Positions 53,227 through 62,198 of a stretch of DNA of 64,000 bases are shown piece after piece; the stretch's first letter is position 1, and the number at the start of each line of letters is the position of its first letter. Below the pieces are notes generated by a model that saw nothing but the letters and a program-made list of their open reading frames with translations, made no database searches and was not told the origin of the DNA. This stretch comes from Pseudoxanthomonas kaohsiungensis. Its GTDB lineage: Bacteria; Pseudomonadota; Gammaproteobacteria; Xanthomonadales; Xanthomonadaceae. Location of the stretch: positions 124,001 to 188,000 of the forward strand of contig NZ_PDWO01000003.1 of assembly GCF_010211765.1 (NCBI RefSeq). The letters are read 5' to 3'. Made by a program: the position numbers and the translations under genes.

Positions 53227-54600
53227 TCAGGCCTTCGGCTTCTTCTGCGGCCGCTTCCAGCCTTCGATCGTGGACTGACGCGTACGCGATACGGTCAACT
53301 CGCCGGCCGGCGCGTTGCGGGTGATCACCGAGCCGGCGCCGATGGTGGCGCCCGCGCCGATCTCGACCGGCGCCACCAGCGAGGAATTGGAGCCGATGAA
53401 GGCGCCATCGCCGATCACCGTGGCCGACTTGTTCACGCCGTCGTAGTTGCAGGTGATGGTGCCGGCGCCCACGTTCACGCCTGCCCCGATCGCCGCGTCG
53501 CCCAGGTAGGCCAGGTGGTTGGCCTTGCTGCCGACCCCCAGCACGGCCTTCTTGGTCTCGACGAAATTGCCGATGTGGACGCCGTCGGCCAGCACCGTTC
53601 CCGGTCGCAGCCGGGCATAGGGGCCGACCTGGGCGGCACCCTCGGTCACCACGCCATCGAGGTCGCAATGCGCGCGCACATCGGTGCCCGGCCCCAGCCT
53701 CACGTTCCGCAGCCGGGTGAACGGGCCGATGCGCACGCCATCGCCCAGCTCCACCTCGCCTTCGAGCACCACGTTGGCATCGATCTCCACGTCGCGGCCG
53801 ACGCGCACGGTGCCGCGCTGGTCGAAGCGCGCCGGATCGACCAGGCGCGCGCCCTGCGCGCACAGCTCGCGGGCGCAGCGCAGCTGGAACGCGCGCTCCA
53901 GCTGGGCCAGCTGCCAGGGATCGTTCGCACCCTCGGCTTCCAGCGGATCGCCGACCAGCACCATCTCGGCGGCGTTGTACTCCTCGGCAGCCATGGCGAA
54001 CACGTCGGTGAGGTAGTACTCGCCCTGGCTGTTGTCGCTGGACAGCCGCGACAGCCAGCGCTTCAGCGGATCGGATTCGGCGGCGATGATCCCGGTGTTG
54101 ATCGTGCGGATACGGCGCTGCTCGTCGTCCGCATCGCGGTGCTCGACGATCGCCGCCACGCGACCCTGCGGATCGCGCACGATGCGCCCGTAACCGGCCG
54201 GGTCGGCCGGCTCGGCGACCAGCACGCGCAGCAGCCCGGGCGCGGCCAGGAGGCGGCGCAGCGTTTCCGGCGAGGTCAAGGGCACGTCGCCGTACAGGAC
54301 CAGCACGTCCACGGCCTCGGGAATGTCCGGCAAGGCCTGCTGCACCGCATGGCCGGTTCCCAGCTGGCGGGCCTGCTCGACCCAGTGCAGGTCGTCGTGG
54401 CCGGCGAACGCGGCGCGCACCGCGTCGCCGCCATGGCCATGCACCACGTGGATGCCGGACGGCCGGAGCGTGCGTGCGGTGTCGATCACGTGCGCCAGCA
54501 TCGGCCGGCCACCGACCGGCTGCAGCACCTTCGGCAAGGCCGACTTCATCCGCTTGCCCTCGCCGGCGGCGAGGATCACCACGTGCAATGCCTGGGTCAT
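53227..54600 (-). CDS. glmU: Bifunctional GlmU (GlcN-1-P acetyltransferase / GlcNAc-1-P uridyltransferase)
   Basis: 457 residues from the ATG at 54600. The uridyltransferase half begins [20 protein letters not shown], with [11 protein letters not shown] and VLYGDVPL. The second half is a left-handed beta-helix of hexapeptide repeats with [20 protein letters not shown] and the acetyl-CoA site [13 protein letters not shown]. It makes UDP-GlcNAc for peptidoglycan and LPS. An extension to 54720 is rejected because the family begins at [13 protein letters not shown]. Confidence 0.95.
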   Translation of the reverse strand: MTQALHVVILAAGEGKRMKSALPKVLQPVGGRPMLAHVIDTARTLRPSGIHVVHGHGGDAVRAAFAGHDDLHWVEQARQLGTGHAVQQALPDIPEAVDVLVLYGDVPLTSPETLRRLLAAPGLLRVLVAEPADPAGYGRIVRDPQGRVAAIVEHRDADDEQRRIRTINTGIIAAESDPLKRWLSRLSSDNSQGEYYLTDVFAMAAEEYNAAEMVLVGDPLEAEGANDPWQLAQLERAFQLRCARELCAQGARLVDPARFDQRGTVRVGRDVEIDANVVLEGEVELGDGVRIGPFTRLRNVRLGPGTDVRAHCDLDGVVTEGAAQVGPYARLRPGTVLADGVHIGNFVETKKAVLGVGSKANHLAYLGDAAIGAGVNVGAGTITCNYDGVNKSATVIGDGAFIGSNSSLVAPVEIGAGATIGAGSVITRNAPAGELTVSRTRQSTIEGWKRPQKKPKA

Positions 54601-54803
54601 GGCGCGACCTGTCGTTGGATTGGCTCCAATTCTACGCTGGCCGTCCATGGCTGCAGGTGCGCGGCCCGCGCCGGTCCACAGCGGCCCATGTCGAACAGGA
54701 ATCGAGGACACCAGGCGCACCCGCCGGCCGACACACCGGCATCAACTCCCCGGCCCGGCCCTACAATGGTGCCCTGCTAATACCCGCGGACGCACGCGCG
54801 CCG

Positions 54804-55187
54804 ATGCCACTTTTCCGCCAAGGCGGCCACTACCTCGCATTCGGCCTGCTCCAGCTGCTGCTGGACTGGCTGCTGTTCGTCGGCTTCACGGCGCTCGGCG
54901 CGCCGGCCGCACCGGCCAACCTGGCCAGCCGCACCGCCTCCGCATTGCTGGGCTTCTGGCTCAACGGCCGCTACACCTTCGCCGACGGCCAGAACAGCCG
55001 CCTGGGCTGGCGCCGCTTCGCCCGCTTCTGGGCGCTGTGGCTGGTGATGACCGCGATCAGCAGCCTGTTGCTGGCCTGGGTCGAGGCGCAGCTCGGGCTG
55101 CAATGGGCCTGGCTGGCCAAGCCGGTCGTGGAGGCCGGCCTGGCCGTGGCCAACTTCTTCCTGCTGCGGCATGTCGTGTATCGCTGA
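54804..55187 (+). CDS. GtrA-family membrane protein (second copy)
   Basis: 127 residues with four hydrophobic helices, RTASALLGFWLNGRYTFADG in the middle and a basic C-terminus (NFFLLRHVVYR), as in GtrA. It is a separate lineage from the copy at 1997 and has no adjacent glycosyltransferase in the window. It runs convergently with trpG across a 40-base gap. Confidence 0.75.
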   Translation: MPLFRQGGHYLAFGLLQLLLDWLLFVGFTALGAPAAPANLASRTASALLGFWLNGRYTFADGQNSRLGWRRFARFWALWLVMTAISSLLLAWVEAQLGLQWAWLAKPVVEAGLAVANFFLLRHVVYR

Positions 55188-55227
55188 GCCGCCTGTCGCG
55201 CGGCTCCACGGTGCCGCCTCGAACGAC

Positions 55228-55806
<579 letters not shown>

Positions 55807-55952
55807 GTCGCGCCTATCTATTTGATTTAATTACACTATGTAACGAGCCATGCGTGAGGATACCCGCTCATATACCCGCAATCTGCTGCTGCAGGACCCA
55901 AAAATCGATGCTCAGATCAGATCTCGTCCGCACGCGACATTGTGCGGCCGAT
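55807..55952. other. AT-rich junction between trpG and brxL
   Basis: The gap holds a palindrome TTACA-CTA-TGTAA (55831-55843) just upstream of trpG, which may belong to its promoter. A hairpin CCGCAC / GTGCGG (55928-55947, 8-base loop) lies just after the brxL stop and could end that transcript. The sequence is clearly AT-richer than the trpG side, marking the edge of the defence island. Confidence 0.5.
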
Positions 55953-58001
55953 CTAGTCCTGAATCGCCTTCAGCAGGCAGTCCTTGGCGTCCGAGTAGAA
56001 CTGGATGTCGATCCGGGTCGCCATGTCGTCCGACAGGTCGATGAGCTGGCGCCGGCATGACACCGGCATCAGCAGCGCGCTGGCGCCCTTCTCTACCCCG
56101 AGTTCCACCAGGTTGACGGGGTCATGGACCGGCTCGATCGAACCGCCCAGGTTCACCTCGCCCACCACGATCAATCCCCCGCGCGCACTGCGCTTCAGCA
56201 GCGCCGTGCACAGGGCCACCAGGCAGGCCACCCCCAGCTTGCCGCCAGCCTTGGCGGCATCGAACGCCCGAAGCTGGGCGGTGAACTCGTGCTGTCGCGG
56301 ATCCTTGTCTCCGACCAGTTGCTGCGCCCGCGCGTAGAGGTTCTGCTCGGCGTAACCCATGCTTTCGCGGAACGCCGGCGGCACAGGCTTGTTGAGGATC
56401 TTCACGCCCGATCCCGGCCCCTCGTTGACCTCGATGCGGAACAGCCCCGGATGCTCGTCATCAGCGCCCGGGCTGATCGTCCACACCTGTCCCGGTTCCA
56501 GCGGGTCCTCGCCAATGCCTCCGGCACTTTGCAGCTCCGGCGTCGATACGAAGCGCTCCACGCCGTCCTCGCCCAGCACGTAACTGAAGTGGGTGTTGCG
56601 GAACTCGGCGGCGCCGATCCGCTTCTGCTGCTCCTTGACCCGTCGCCGCGCCTCAAGCGCGATCCGTACGGCCCACTCGATATCCTCATCCGGCACGTCG
56701 ACCGCGGCGGGATACAGCAGTTTCAGCAGCCCGCTTACCGTCTTGTTGACCGCCGTCGTGTCACGCCCGGAAAGCGCACCGCCGTACTGCACACGCCCCT
56801 GCAGCAGCCCCACGCGGCTCTCGCCACGCAGCTGGCTCCAGCATTCCGACAGGAAATCGCTCACCAGGCCGAAGTGGTCGGTCAGCAGATCCTTGTTGAC
56901 CTTCGGCACGTCCCAGCCAGGCAGGAAGGCGTGGATTCGATCCATGAAGGCCGTATCGTCCCGCATCTCGGGAGGCATCGGCCCCAGCAGGTGCCCGATG
57001 CGCTGCTGATGCTCCACGTCCACATCGAAGTTGCCCACCAGCACGATGCTGCCATCGGCACGGATGCTCTCCTTGCCGCGGCTGAACTCACCGGACTCCA
57101 TGTAGCCCTTCATGATGTTCACGCCGTCCTTCTGGTCGAAGGAGATGCCGGAGACCTCGTCGAAACACACCACGTCGTACTGGCAGACCAGGCCGCGCTG
57201 ACCGGTCGAGTTGTTCACGAACATCTTGGCCACGGTGGCCTTGCCGCCGGAAATCAGGTGGGCGTAGGGCGACACCTGCTGGAACAAGTGGCTCTTGCCA
57301 GTGCCCCTCGGCCCCAGTTCAACCAGGTTGTAGTTGCGCTCGACGAACGGAACCATGCGCAGAAGCAGCGCGTCCTTCTGCCGGTCGGAAAGCCCCTCCG
57401 CCTCCATGCCGATCGAGCGCAACAGGAAATCCTTCCACTGCCCCGTCGTGAAACCGGCCCGCGCCTGACCCAGCTTTTCCAGCACGTCGCGACTCGACAG
57501 CTGGATCTCCCGGATGGACTCGATGCCGAAGGGCCGGCCGTTCTTCTCCTGGGCAATGGTGGCGTCGTAGCCCAGGGAAATCTCGGCGTAGAAGCCACCG
57601 GTCAACATGCGCTCGTGCTGGCTTACCAGCTCGGCATCGATGCGCACATCCTTGAGTTGCAAGCTTGGCAGAGTCGCCAGATAGCTGTCGGTCTTGGTAT
57701 CCAGCCTCGCAGTGATCAGGTCGATCAACTTGATCTGGCCCTGCTCCCTGGCTCGCGACTTGAACAGCTCCTGCTCGCCCGCCTTGACCGTACGGGACTG
57801 CAGCTGGCGCTGGACGATCTCCAGCCCCTCTTCGATCTCCGCCGGATCCACGCTGGCGCAGTAGCGACCCAGCAGGAACTCCACCACATAGGTCGGCACC
57901 GGAAATTGCCGGCTGAAGGTCCTGACCAGATCCTTGCGGACCAGGTAGCCGTCCAGGGCATCAACCGCCAGACGATCAATCTGGTCGAGCTGCACGCTCA
58001 T
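55953..58001 (-). CDS. brxL: BREX protein BrxL (Lon-like AAA+)
   Basis: 682 residues. The AAA+ domain has Walker A GPRGTGKS at 230-237 and Walker B VVCFDE at 277-282; the C-terminal ~170 residues are Lon-protease-like. In place of the Lon DGPSAG serine segment I see AAKAGGKLGVACL (582-594), without a serine. BrxL is needed for phage exclusion in type 1 BREX and is now viewed as a DNA-binding ring protein more than a protease. It overlaps pglZ by ATGA and is the last gene of the operon. Confidence 0.93.
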   Translation of the reverse strand: MSVQLDQIDRLAVDALDGYLVRKDLVRTFSRQFPVPTYVVEFLLGRYCASVDPAEIEEGLEIVQRQLQSRTVKAGEQELFKSRAREQGQIKLIDLITARLDTKTDSYLATLPSLQLKDVRIDAELVSQHERMLTGGFYAEISLGYDATIAQEKNGRPFGIESIREIQLSSRDVLEKLGQARAGFTTGQWKDFLLRSIGMEAEGLSDRQKDALLLRMVPFVERNYNLVELGPRGTGKSHLFQQVSPYAHLISGGKATVAKMFVNNSTGQRGLVCQYDVVCFDEVSGISFDQKDGVNIMKGYMESGEFSRGKESIRADGSIVLVGNFDVDVEHQQRIGHLLGPMPPEMRDDTAFMDRIHAFLPGWDVPKVNKDLLTDHFGLVSDFLSECWSQLRGESRVGLLQGRVQYGGALSGRDTTAVNKTVSGLLKLLYPAAVDVPDEDIEWAVRIALEARRRVKEQQKRIGAAEFRNTHFSYVLGEDGVERFVSTPELQSAGGIGEDPLEPGQVWTISPGADDEHPGLFRIEVNEGPGSGVKILNKPVPPAFRESMGYAEQNLYARAQQLVGDKDPRQHEFTAQLRAFDAAKAGGKLGVACLVALCTALLKRSARGGLIVVGEVNLGGSIEPVHDPVNLVELGVEKGASALLMPVSCRRQLIDLSDDMATRIDIQFYSDAKDCLLKAIQD

Positions 58002-60352
58002 TCGTTCACTCCAATGGAAACCGCTCGCTGGGCGAGCAATACGCCATCCGCATCCACAACAACCACAAAAGCTGGCCGACCTTCCAGATCCTCGTCCTCA
58101 ACGACCAGCGAACAGGTGCCATGCCCCGAGAACGGCTTGCTGGCAACTACAACGCTGCTGGCCGGATCGCCCGCCCGCAGCCGCACGTCTGCTTGCAGCC
58201 CCTCCACAGGAGTTTCCAGCGAGACCGAGACCCGCAACCCCTTCCAGCCGATGTCACCGATCCGCACAGTCCGAATCGCGGACGTCGCCTGGGAGCTCAC
58301 TGCGAGCTGCAACGTCAGACATTCCTGCAGGCTCAAGCCACCGTGCGCGTACTCCTCGCCCTTCTTGTAGCAGGCGATCCCGTCGGCCAAGGCAAAGGAC
58401 TGGCCTGGATCCCAGTACCACGGGTACAGGCGCTCGTCGGAATGCGCCCCATCCTTCAACACAGCGCAGCGCCCCCACTTGGTAGTCGCAAGCGCCTTGG
58501 GCAACTCGATCTTGGGCAGCTCGCCCGGCAGCAACAGCCAGCCATGGTCCGTCACCACTCTCACCTGACCCCAGCCGGCGTCCAACAGGGCCGCGATACG
58601 CGCCGAAATCTCAGCCAGCAACGCCTGCGCATGCAACGCGAGCTTCCAGCCGCGCGCATGACCCTCCTGGTCGATATCGCCAAACTCGCACCAGGCTTGC
58701 CCGCCCGGCTCACCGACCTCGTTTCCCGTCAGCACCTGCCAGCCAGCGTCCGTCAGCACTTTGCGAAGTTGCTGGGTGCTCAGACTGGATCCGGTTGCGG
58801 CGACATCAGGAACGAAATCATCTGCTCCCGGCTGGCCCATGAAACGGTCGGCCACCGGCGACACCGCGGCCTTGCCGGTCGCAGTTACGCTGGGCAGGGC
58901 TATCCATGTCGGATGCTCGGTGACTTCACGCCCCCCATCAGCGAGCAGGCCAGCCAACCGGCGCCCGAGGTCGAATCGAAGCCCATCCACGAACAGCACG
59001 CACTGGTTCTTCGCAATGTAGGCCGGGGGCTTGCCTTCGCGTACGCCGCCCGGAGACCGGGTCGCATGCACCAGCGTCTGCAGCTGACGCGCAGCCTCTT
59101 CCATCCAGGGTAGATAGACACTGCGGATCGCTGCGGTGATTGCCGCATGGTCCTGCGGTGACTCGGCGTACTCCAGGGCACGCAGCACCGCGTCATCGGC
59201 CTGCCAGCCGCTGGTTGAATACAGCGTCTGCATGTCCTGAATCGTAGCCGCTGCCGCGGATCGGGAGGTGGCATCGGCCAATTGCGCCAGCGGTGCCATC
59301 GCCAGCGCCAGAGAAGCCTCGCCGAGGGACGCCCACGCCAGGTCGCGCCGCGCACGATGGTCGCGCTCCAGCCGCAGCAACTGCTCCCGTGCCTCGTGTG
59401 GCGGCCGGTGGGCCAGCACATTGAGCGAAGCGCGCAGATCGTCCTCACGCTCCTGGTTCCATTGAGGCCAGCCGCCCGCGGTGTCGGCACCCGTCAGCAT
59501 GTCGAACACCGGCGGCGTGCAGCGGCGGATCAGTTTCGGAATATTCCGGTACCGCGCAGGGGCTTCTTCATAGCGCTGCCACACGAGCTTCCAGGGCCCG
59601 GATCGCGCCGCCAGCTTCGCCGCCGCAGCCAGCTCTCCATCGTCGGGCTGAAACGCAAACTTCGCCTTGCTGACCCGTTTGAACGCCGCCCAGGCGCTGT
59701 CATCCCTCGCTTCACGGAAGGCGGTTGGCGCATCCATCCAAAGCAACAGATCGCGGACCGGATCGCCGCCAGTCAGCAGCGTGTTGAACCACGCGCTATC
59801 CAGTCGACGTGCGCGCAGCACCTCAAGCGGCTGATCCATGACCTGCGGAAGCGCTAGCAGCAGCGCATCACGGGTTTCCTTGTCCTGGCCCACATCCAGC
59901 CCCAGGCCACCCTGCACGGCCTTGAGGAAGGCGCGTACGGTCCAGTCCTTGGCGTTGGCCTGGGAGAAAATCTGGCCGCGATACTGAAGTTCCGCAAGAG
60001 GTCGGAGCGGTTCCGGGCATTGCTCAACAGCCCGCAGGTCCTGGCGACTTACTTCAGGCAGGTAGAGGACGGGGGGATGTTGGCCATCCAGCTTCACCGA
60101 AGCGATCTGCCCGGCGATGGCGCAGCGCAGCCAGATCGCCGGCCCGGTGCGATGCGCCTCGTCAACCGGGCCCAGCACCAGCAGCTCGGGCAGCTCAGCC
60201 TGCAGGGCCGCGATCACAGGCCGCCACTGGCCTTCCTTGTCCGGCCACAGGATGCAGTGCGGCCCACACTCCACGTCCCGGTTGAAACGGGCCGCGCGGC
60301 GCAGCGCCTGTGCCAGCGCCTGCAGAGGGCTGGTGGCTTCGGTCATGATCAT
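57998..60352 (-). CDS. pglZ: BREX phosphatase-like protein PglZ (type B-like)
   Basis: 784 residues. The PglZ domain of the alkaline-phosphatase superfamily is shown by LFVDGLRFDLG (453-463), PSVTATGKAA (488-497) and VVTDHGWLLL (599-608), which supply metal ligands and the Thr/Ser position. The N-terminal ~430 residues are largely helical and family-specific. PglZ is the core protein of all BREX types. Its start overlaps the upstream nucleotidyltransferase stop by ATGA (60349-60352). The length and N-terminus resemble the PglZ variant called type B in BREX-1, though the subtype needs a profile search. Confidence 0.9.
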   Translation of the reverse strand: MIMTEATSPLQALAQALRRAARFNRDVECGPHCILWPDKEGQWRPVIAALQAELPELLVLGPVDEAHRTGPAIWLRCAIAGQIASVKLDGQHPPVLYLPEVSRQDLRAVEQCPEPLRPLAELQYRGQIFSQANAKDWTVRAFLKAVQGGLGLDVGQDKETRDALLLALPQVMDQPLEVLRARRLDSAWFNTLLTGGDPVRDLLLWMDAPTAFREARDDSAWAAFKRVSKAKFAFQPDDGELAAAAKLAARSGPWKLVWQRYEEAPARYRNIPKLIRRCTPPVFDMLTGADTAGGWPQWNQEREDDLRASLNVLAHRPPHEAREQLLRLERDHRARRDLAWASLGEASLALAMAPLAQLADATSRSAAAATIQDMQTLYSTSGWQADDAVLRALEYAESPQDHAAITAAIRSVYLPWMEEAARQLQTLVHATRSPGGVREGKPPAYIAKNQCVLFVDGLRFDLGRRLAGLLADGGREVTEHPTWIALPSVTATGKAAVSPVADRFMGQPGADDFVPDVAATGSSLSTQQLRKVLTDAGWQVLTGNEVGEPGGQAWCEFGDIDQEGHARGWKLALHAQALLAEISARIAALLDAGWGQVRVVTDHGWLLLPGELPKIELPKALATTKWGRCAVLKDGAHSDERLYPWYWDPGQSFALADGIACYKKGEEYAHGGLSLQECLTLQLAVSSQATSAIRTVRIGDIGWKGLRVSVSLETPVEGLQADVRLRAGDPASSVVVASKPFSGHGTCSLVVEDEDLEGRPAFVVVVDADGVLLAQRAVSIGVNE

Positions 60353-61116
60353 GCACTCACTCCAAAACTCCGGCGCAAGCGAGAGAGCAGCGCGTCGGGC
60401 GCCTCGGCAATCTCGAGCTCGCGCAACAATTCGGCGGATACGACCGGTTCCACCTCCCGGCAGAACCCGGTCATATCGGTCCGGATCGCGTCAAACACTT
60501 CGATCCGATCGTCCTCGGACAGCAGCTGCGACAGCCGCAGCACGTCGTTGCGATGCTTGCGGATATGGCGGCTGTCCACTGCATCGGGGTCAACGGCCTT
60601 CCGGGACACAAGATCAAGCCACGCGCGCGCCTTCAGCGGAATCAGCGCCCGTTCGGTGACGATCCGCACACCGTCCAGTTGGTGGGTGTGCGCATGCAGA
60701 AAGCGGTAGTAATCCTGGTCCAGCAGAATCGCAGAGAGGCTCTCCACCTGCTGGTCGAAAGGTACCGGTGTCAGGTGGGCGCCCTGCGCCAGCGGAAGAT
60801 ACCCGGGTTCACGGGCAAAGAACTCCAGCATGTGGGGGTACTTCGCATCGGCAGGCTTGGCGAAGCGATAGAAGTTGCGTCCATGCTCACCATGCTGACG
60901 CACTTCATAACCACCCGCTTCGATGAAGTCCCACAGCTTCTGCCCGAACGCGGCATCCAGCGCCTCCACGCACAGCACGATATCCAGATCCCTGGTCGCC
61001 CGCGCCGGCAGGGCCGCCGCTTCCAGCACCAGCTGGGTCGCCACACCTCCGATGAGCGCATAGCGTGTCTCGTCGCCGGCAAAGAACGCAGCGAACGTAT
61101 CCAGCCCCCTCACCAT
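60349..61116 (-). CDS. AbiEii/AbiGii-type nucleotidyltransferase (putative toxin)
   Basis: 255 residues. The polymerase-beta-like nucleotidyltransferase motif is present: GGVATQLV (23-30) and TRDLDIVL (41-48), followed by LKARAWLDLV, as in AbiEii toxins of type IV toxin-antitoxin systems. These toxins add nucleotides to tRNA or other targets and stop growth. It overlaps the upstream winged-helix gene by 7 bases and pglZ by 4, so toxin, regulator and BREX genes are co-translated. Whether it still has toxin activity inside BREX is unknown. Confidence 0.85.
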   Translation of the reverse strand: MVRGLDTFAAFFAGDETRYALIGGVATQLVLEAAALPARATRDLDIVLCVEALDAAFGQKLWDFIEAGGYEVRQHGEHGRNFYRFAKPADAKYPHMLEFFAREPGYLPLAQGAHLTPVPFDQQVESLSAILLDQDYYRFLHAHTHQLDGVRIVTERALIPLKARAWLDLVSRKAVDPDAVDSRHIRKHRNDVLRLSQLLSEDDRIEVFDAIRTDMTGFCREVEPVVSAELLRELEIAEAPDALLSRLRRSFGVSA

Positions 61117-62099
61117 GCGACCTGCTCCATCAAGTCCTCCAGCGCCAACTGCACCCGCTCATCCTTACTGTCATGCAGGCTCAGGAACAGCGACAGCGGG
61201 TCAACCACTCCCCCGGTGGCGGTCGCTTCCGGCGGGTAGCGCCAAAGCTCGACCACGCAGGTTCCGGCGTCCGGGGTCGGGATGTGCCTGGCACCAATCT
61301 CCTTGGGCCACTGGCGGCTGGCGATGGCGTAGGCGGGCTCGGCCGGATCGGCCAGATCGGTCTGGGTTGCCAGCGCACTCTCACCCGCTCGCAGAGTCAC
61401 CTCCCGAGGCAGATCGGCCTGAAGAATCCGCAGCCGTTGACGAACCGGCGTCCGCAGCAGGGGCTGCGTACGCTGCCAGACAACAGCCGCAGGACCGGCC
61501 AGTACAAACACCCGCGTCCGTCCCTGCGTCTCGCTATGCACCAGGCCACTGCCTTCCAGTGCCTTCACCGCCTGGCTGACGCTGGCTGCCGTGCAGCCAA
61601 GGGCCTCTGCGGCCACGGCAATGGTCACGGGCGGCAGCAGCCGATCCAGCAGCAATGCGATCAACAACTGCTGGGCCGCCGGCCCCAGATTGCTTACCGG
61701 CGCCGGCGGCAGCCGCTGCGGGCGCTGGAGGGTTTCGGCGCTGCCGATGGCCGGCCAGAACAGCTGTCGGCCGGGCACGACAAAGGGTTGCCCCAGCTCC
61801 ACCAGGCGCGTGCGCAGGTACGGAGGCAGGTGCTCCGCCACAAGACACACGCCCGCGACGGGCACGTCCAGACCATCGACCAGTTGATCCAGCTGTTTAC
61901 GCAAGGCCAAAGGAGCAGGCGGCTCAGCCTCGCGCAGGAAGGCCGCTGCCCAAATTTGCTCGCCAAGACTGACCAGATATGGCTCGTAACGCTGTTTCAG
62001 GTAGCCGGGCAACGCACCAGCCGGCCAGTCGAGCCACACTGGCGCCTGGCCGGTGAGCTGCTGAACATAAGCCTGAAACTGGGCGACAAGCGGCTGCAT
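61110..62099 (-). CDS. AbiEi-like winged-helix regulator (putative antitoxin)
   Basis: 329 residues. A winged helix (about 141-200: LLPPVTIAVAAEALGCTAAS, VSQAVKALEGSGLVHSE) sits in the middle, not at the N-terminus as in classical AbiEi. The C-terminal domain has TLRAGESALATQTDL and VDPLSLFLSLHDSKDERVQL, which recur in regulator partners of AbiEii toxins. It probably binds the palindrome just ahead of its own start and represses the operon. It may neutralise the nucleotidyltransferase by repression, direct contact or both. Confidence 0.8.
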   Translation of the reverse strand: MQPLVAQFQAYVQQLTGQAPVWLDWPAGALPGYLKQRYEPYLVSLGEQIWAAAFLREAEPPAPLALRKQLDQLVDGLDVPVAGVCLVAEHLPPYLRTRLVELGQPFVVPGRQLFWPAIGSAETLQRPQRLPPAPVSNLGPAAQQLLIALLLDRLLPPVTIAVAAEALGCTAASVSQAVKALEGSGLVHSETQGRTRVFVLAGPAAVVWQRTQPLLRTPVRQRLRILQADLPREVTLRAGESALATQTDLADPAEPAYAIASRQWPKEIGARHIPTPDAGTCVVELWRYPPEATATGGVVDPLSLFLSLHDSKDERVQLALEDLMEQVAW

Positions 62100-62122
62100 G
62101 GGCGGGAGACTAAAACTAAATT

Positions 62123-62173
62123 ACACTAAATGCAATTCTTTTAGTGTCATAAAGTCTATCGGCGCAGCTTCAA
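62123..62173 (-). promoter_or_regulatory. Promoter and operator of the AbiE-like/pglZ/brxL operon
   Basis: On the minus strand TTGAAG (62168-62173) and TATGAC (62146-62151) form a -35/-10 pair with a 16-base spacer. The perfect inverted repeat ACACTAAA-N9-TTTAGTGT (62123-62147) starts at the -10 and extends past the transcription start. This position suits repression by the adjacent winged-helix regulator. Further ACTAAA copies lie at 62109 and 62115. Confidence 0.55.
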
Positions 62174-62198
62174 ACCTGAATACGCCTCGGGTGGCCCC

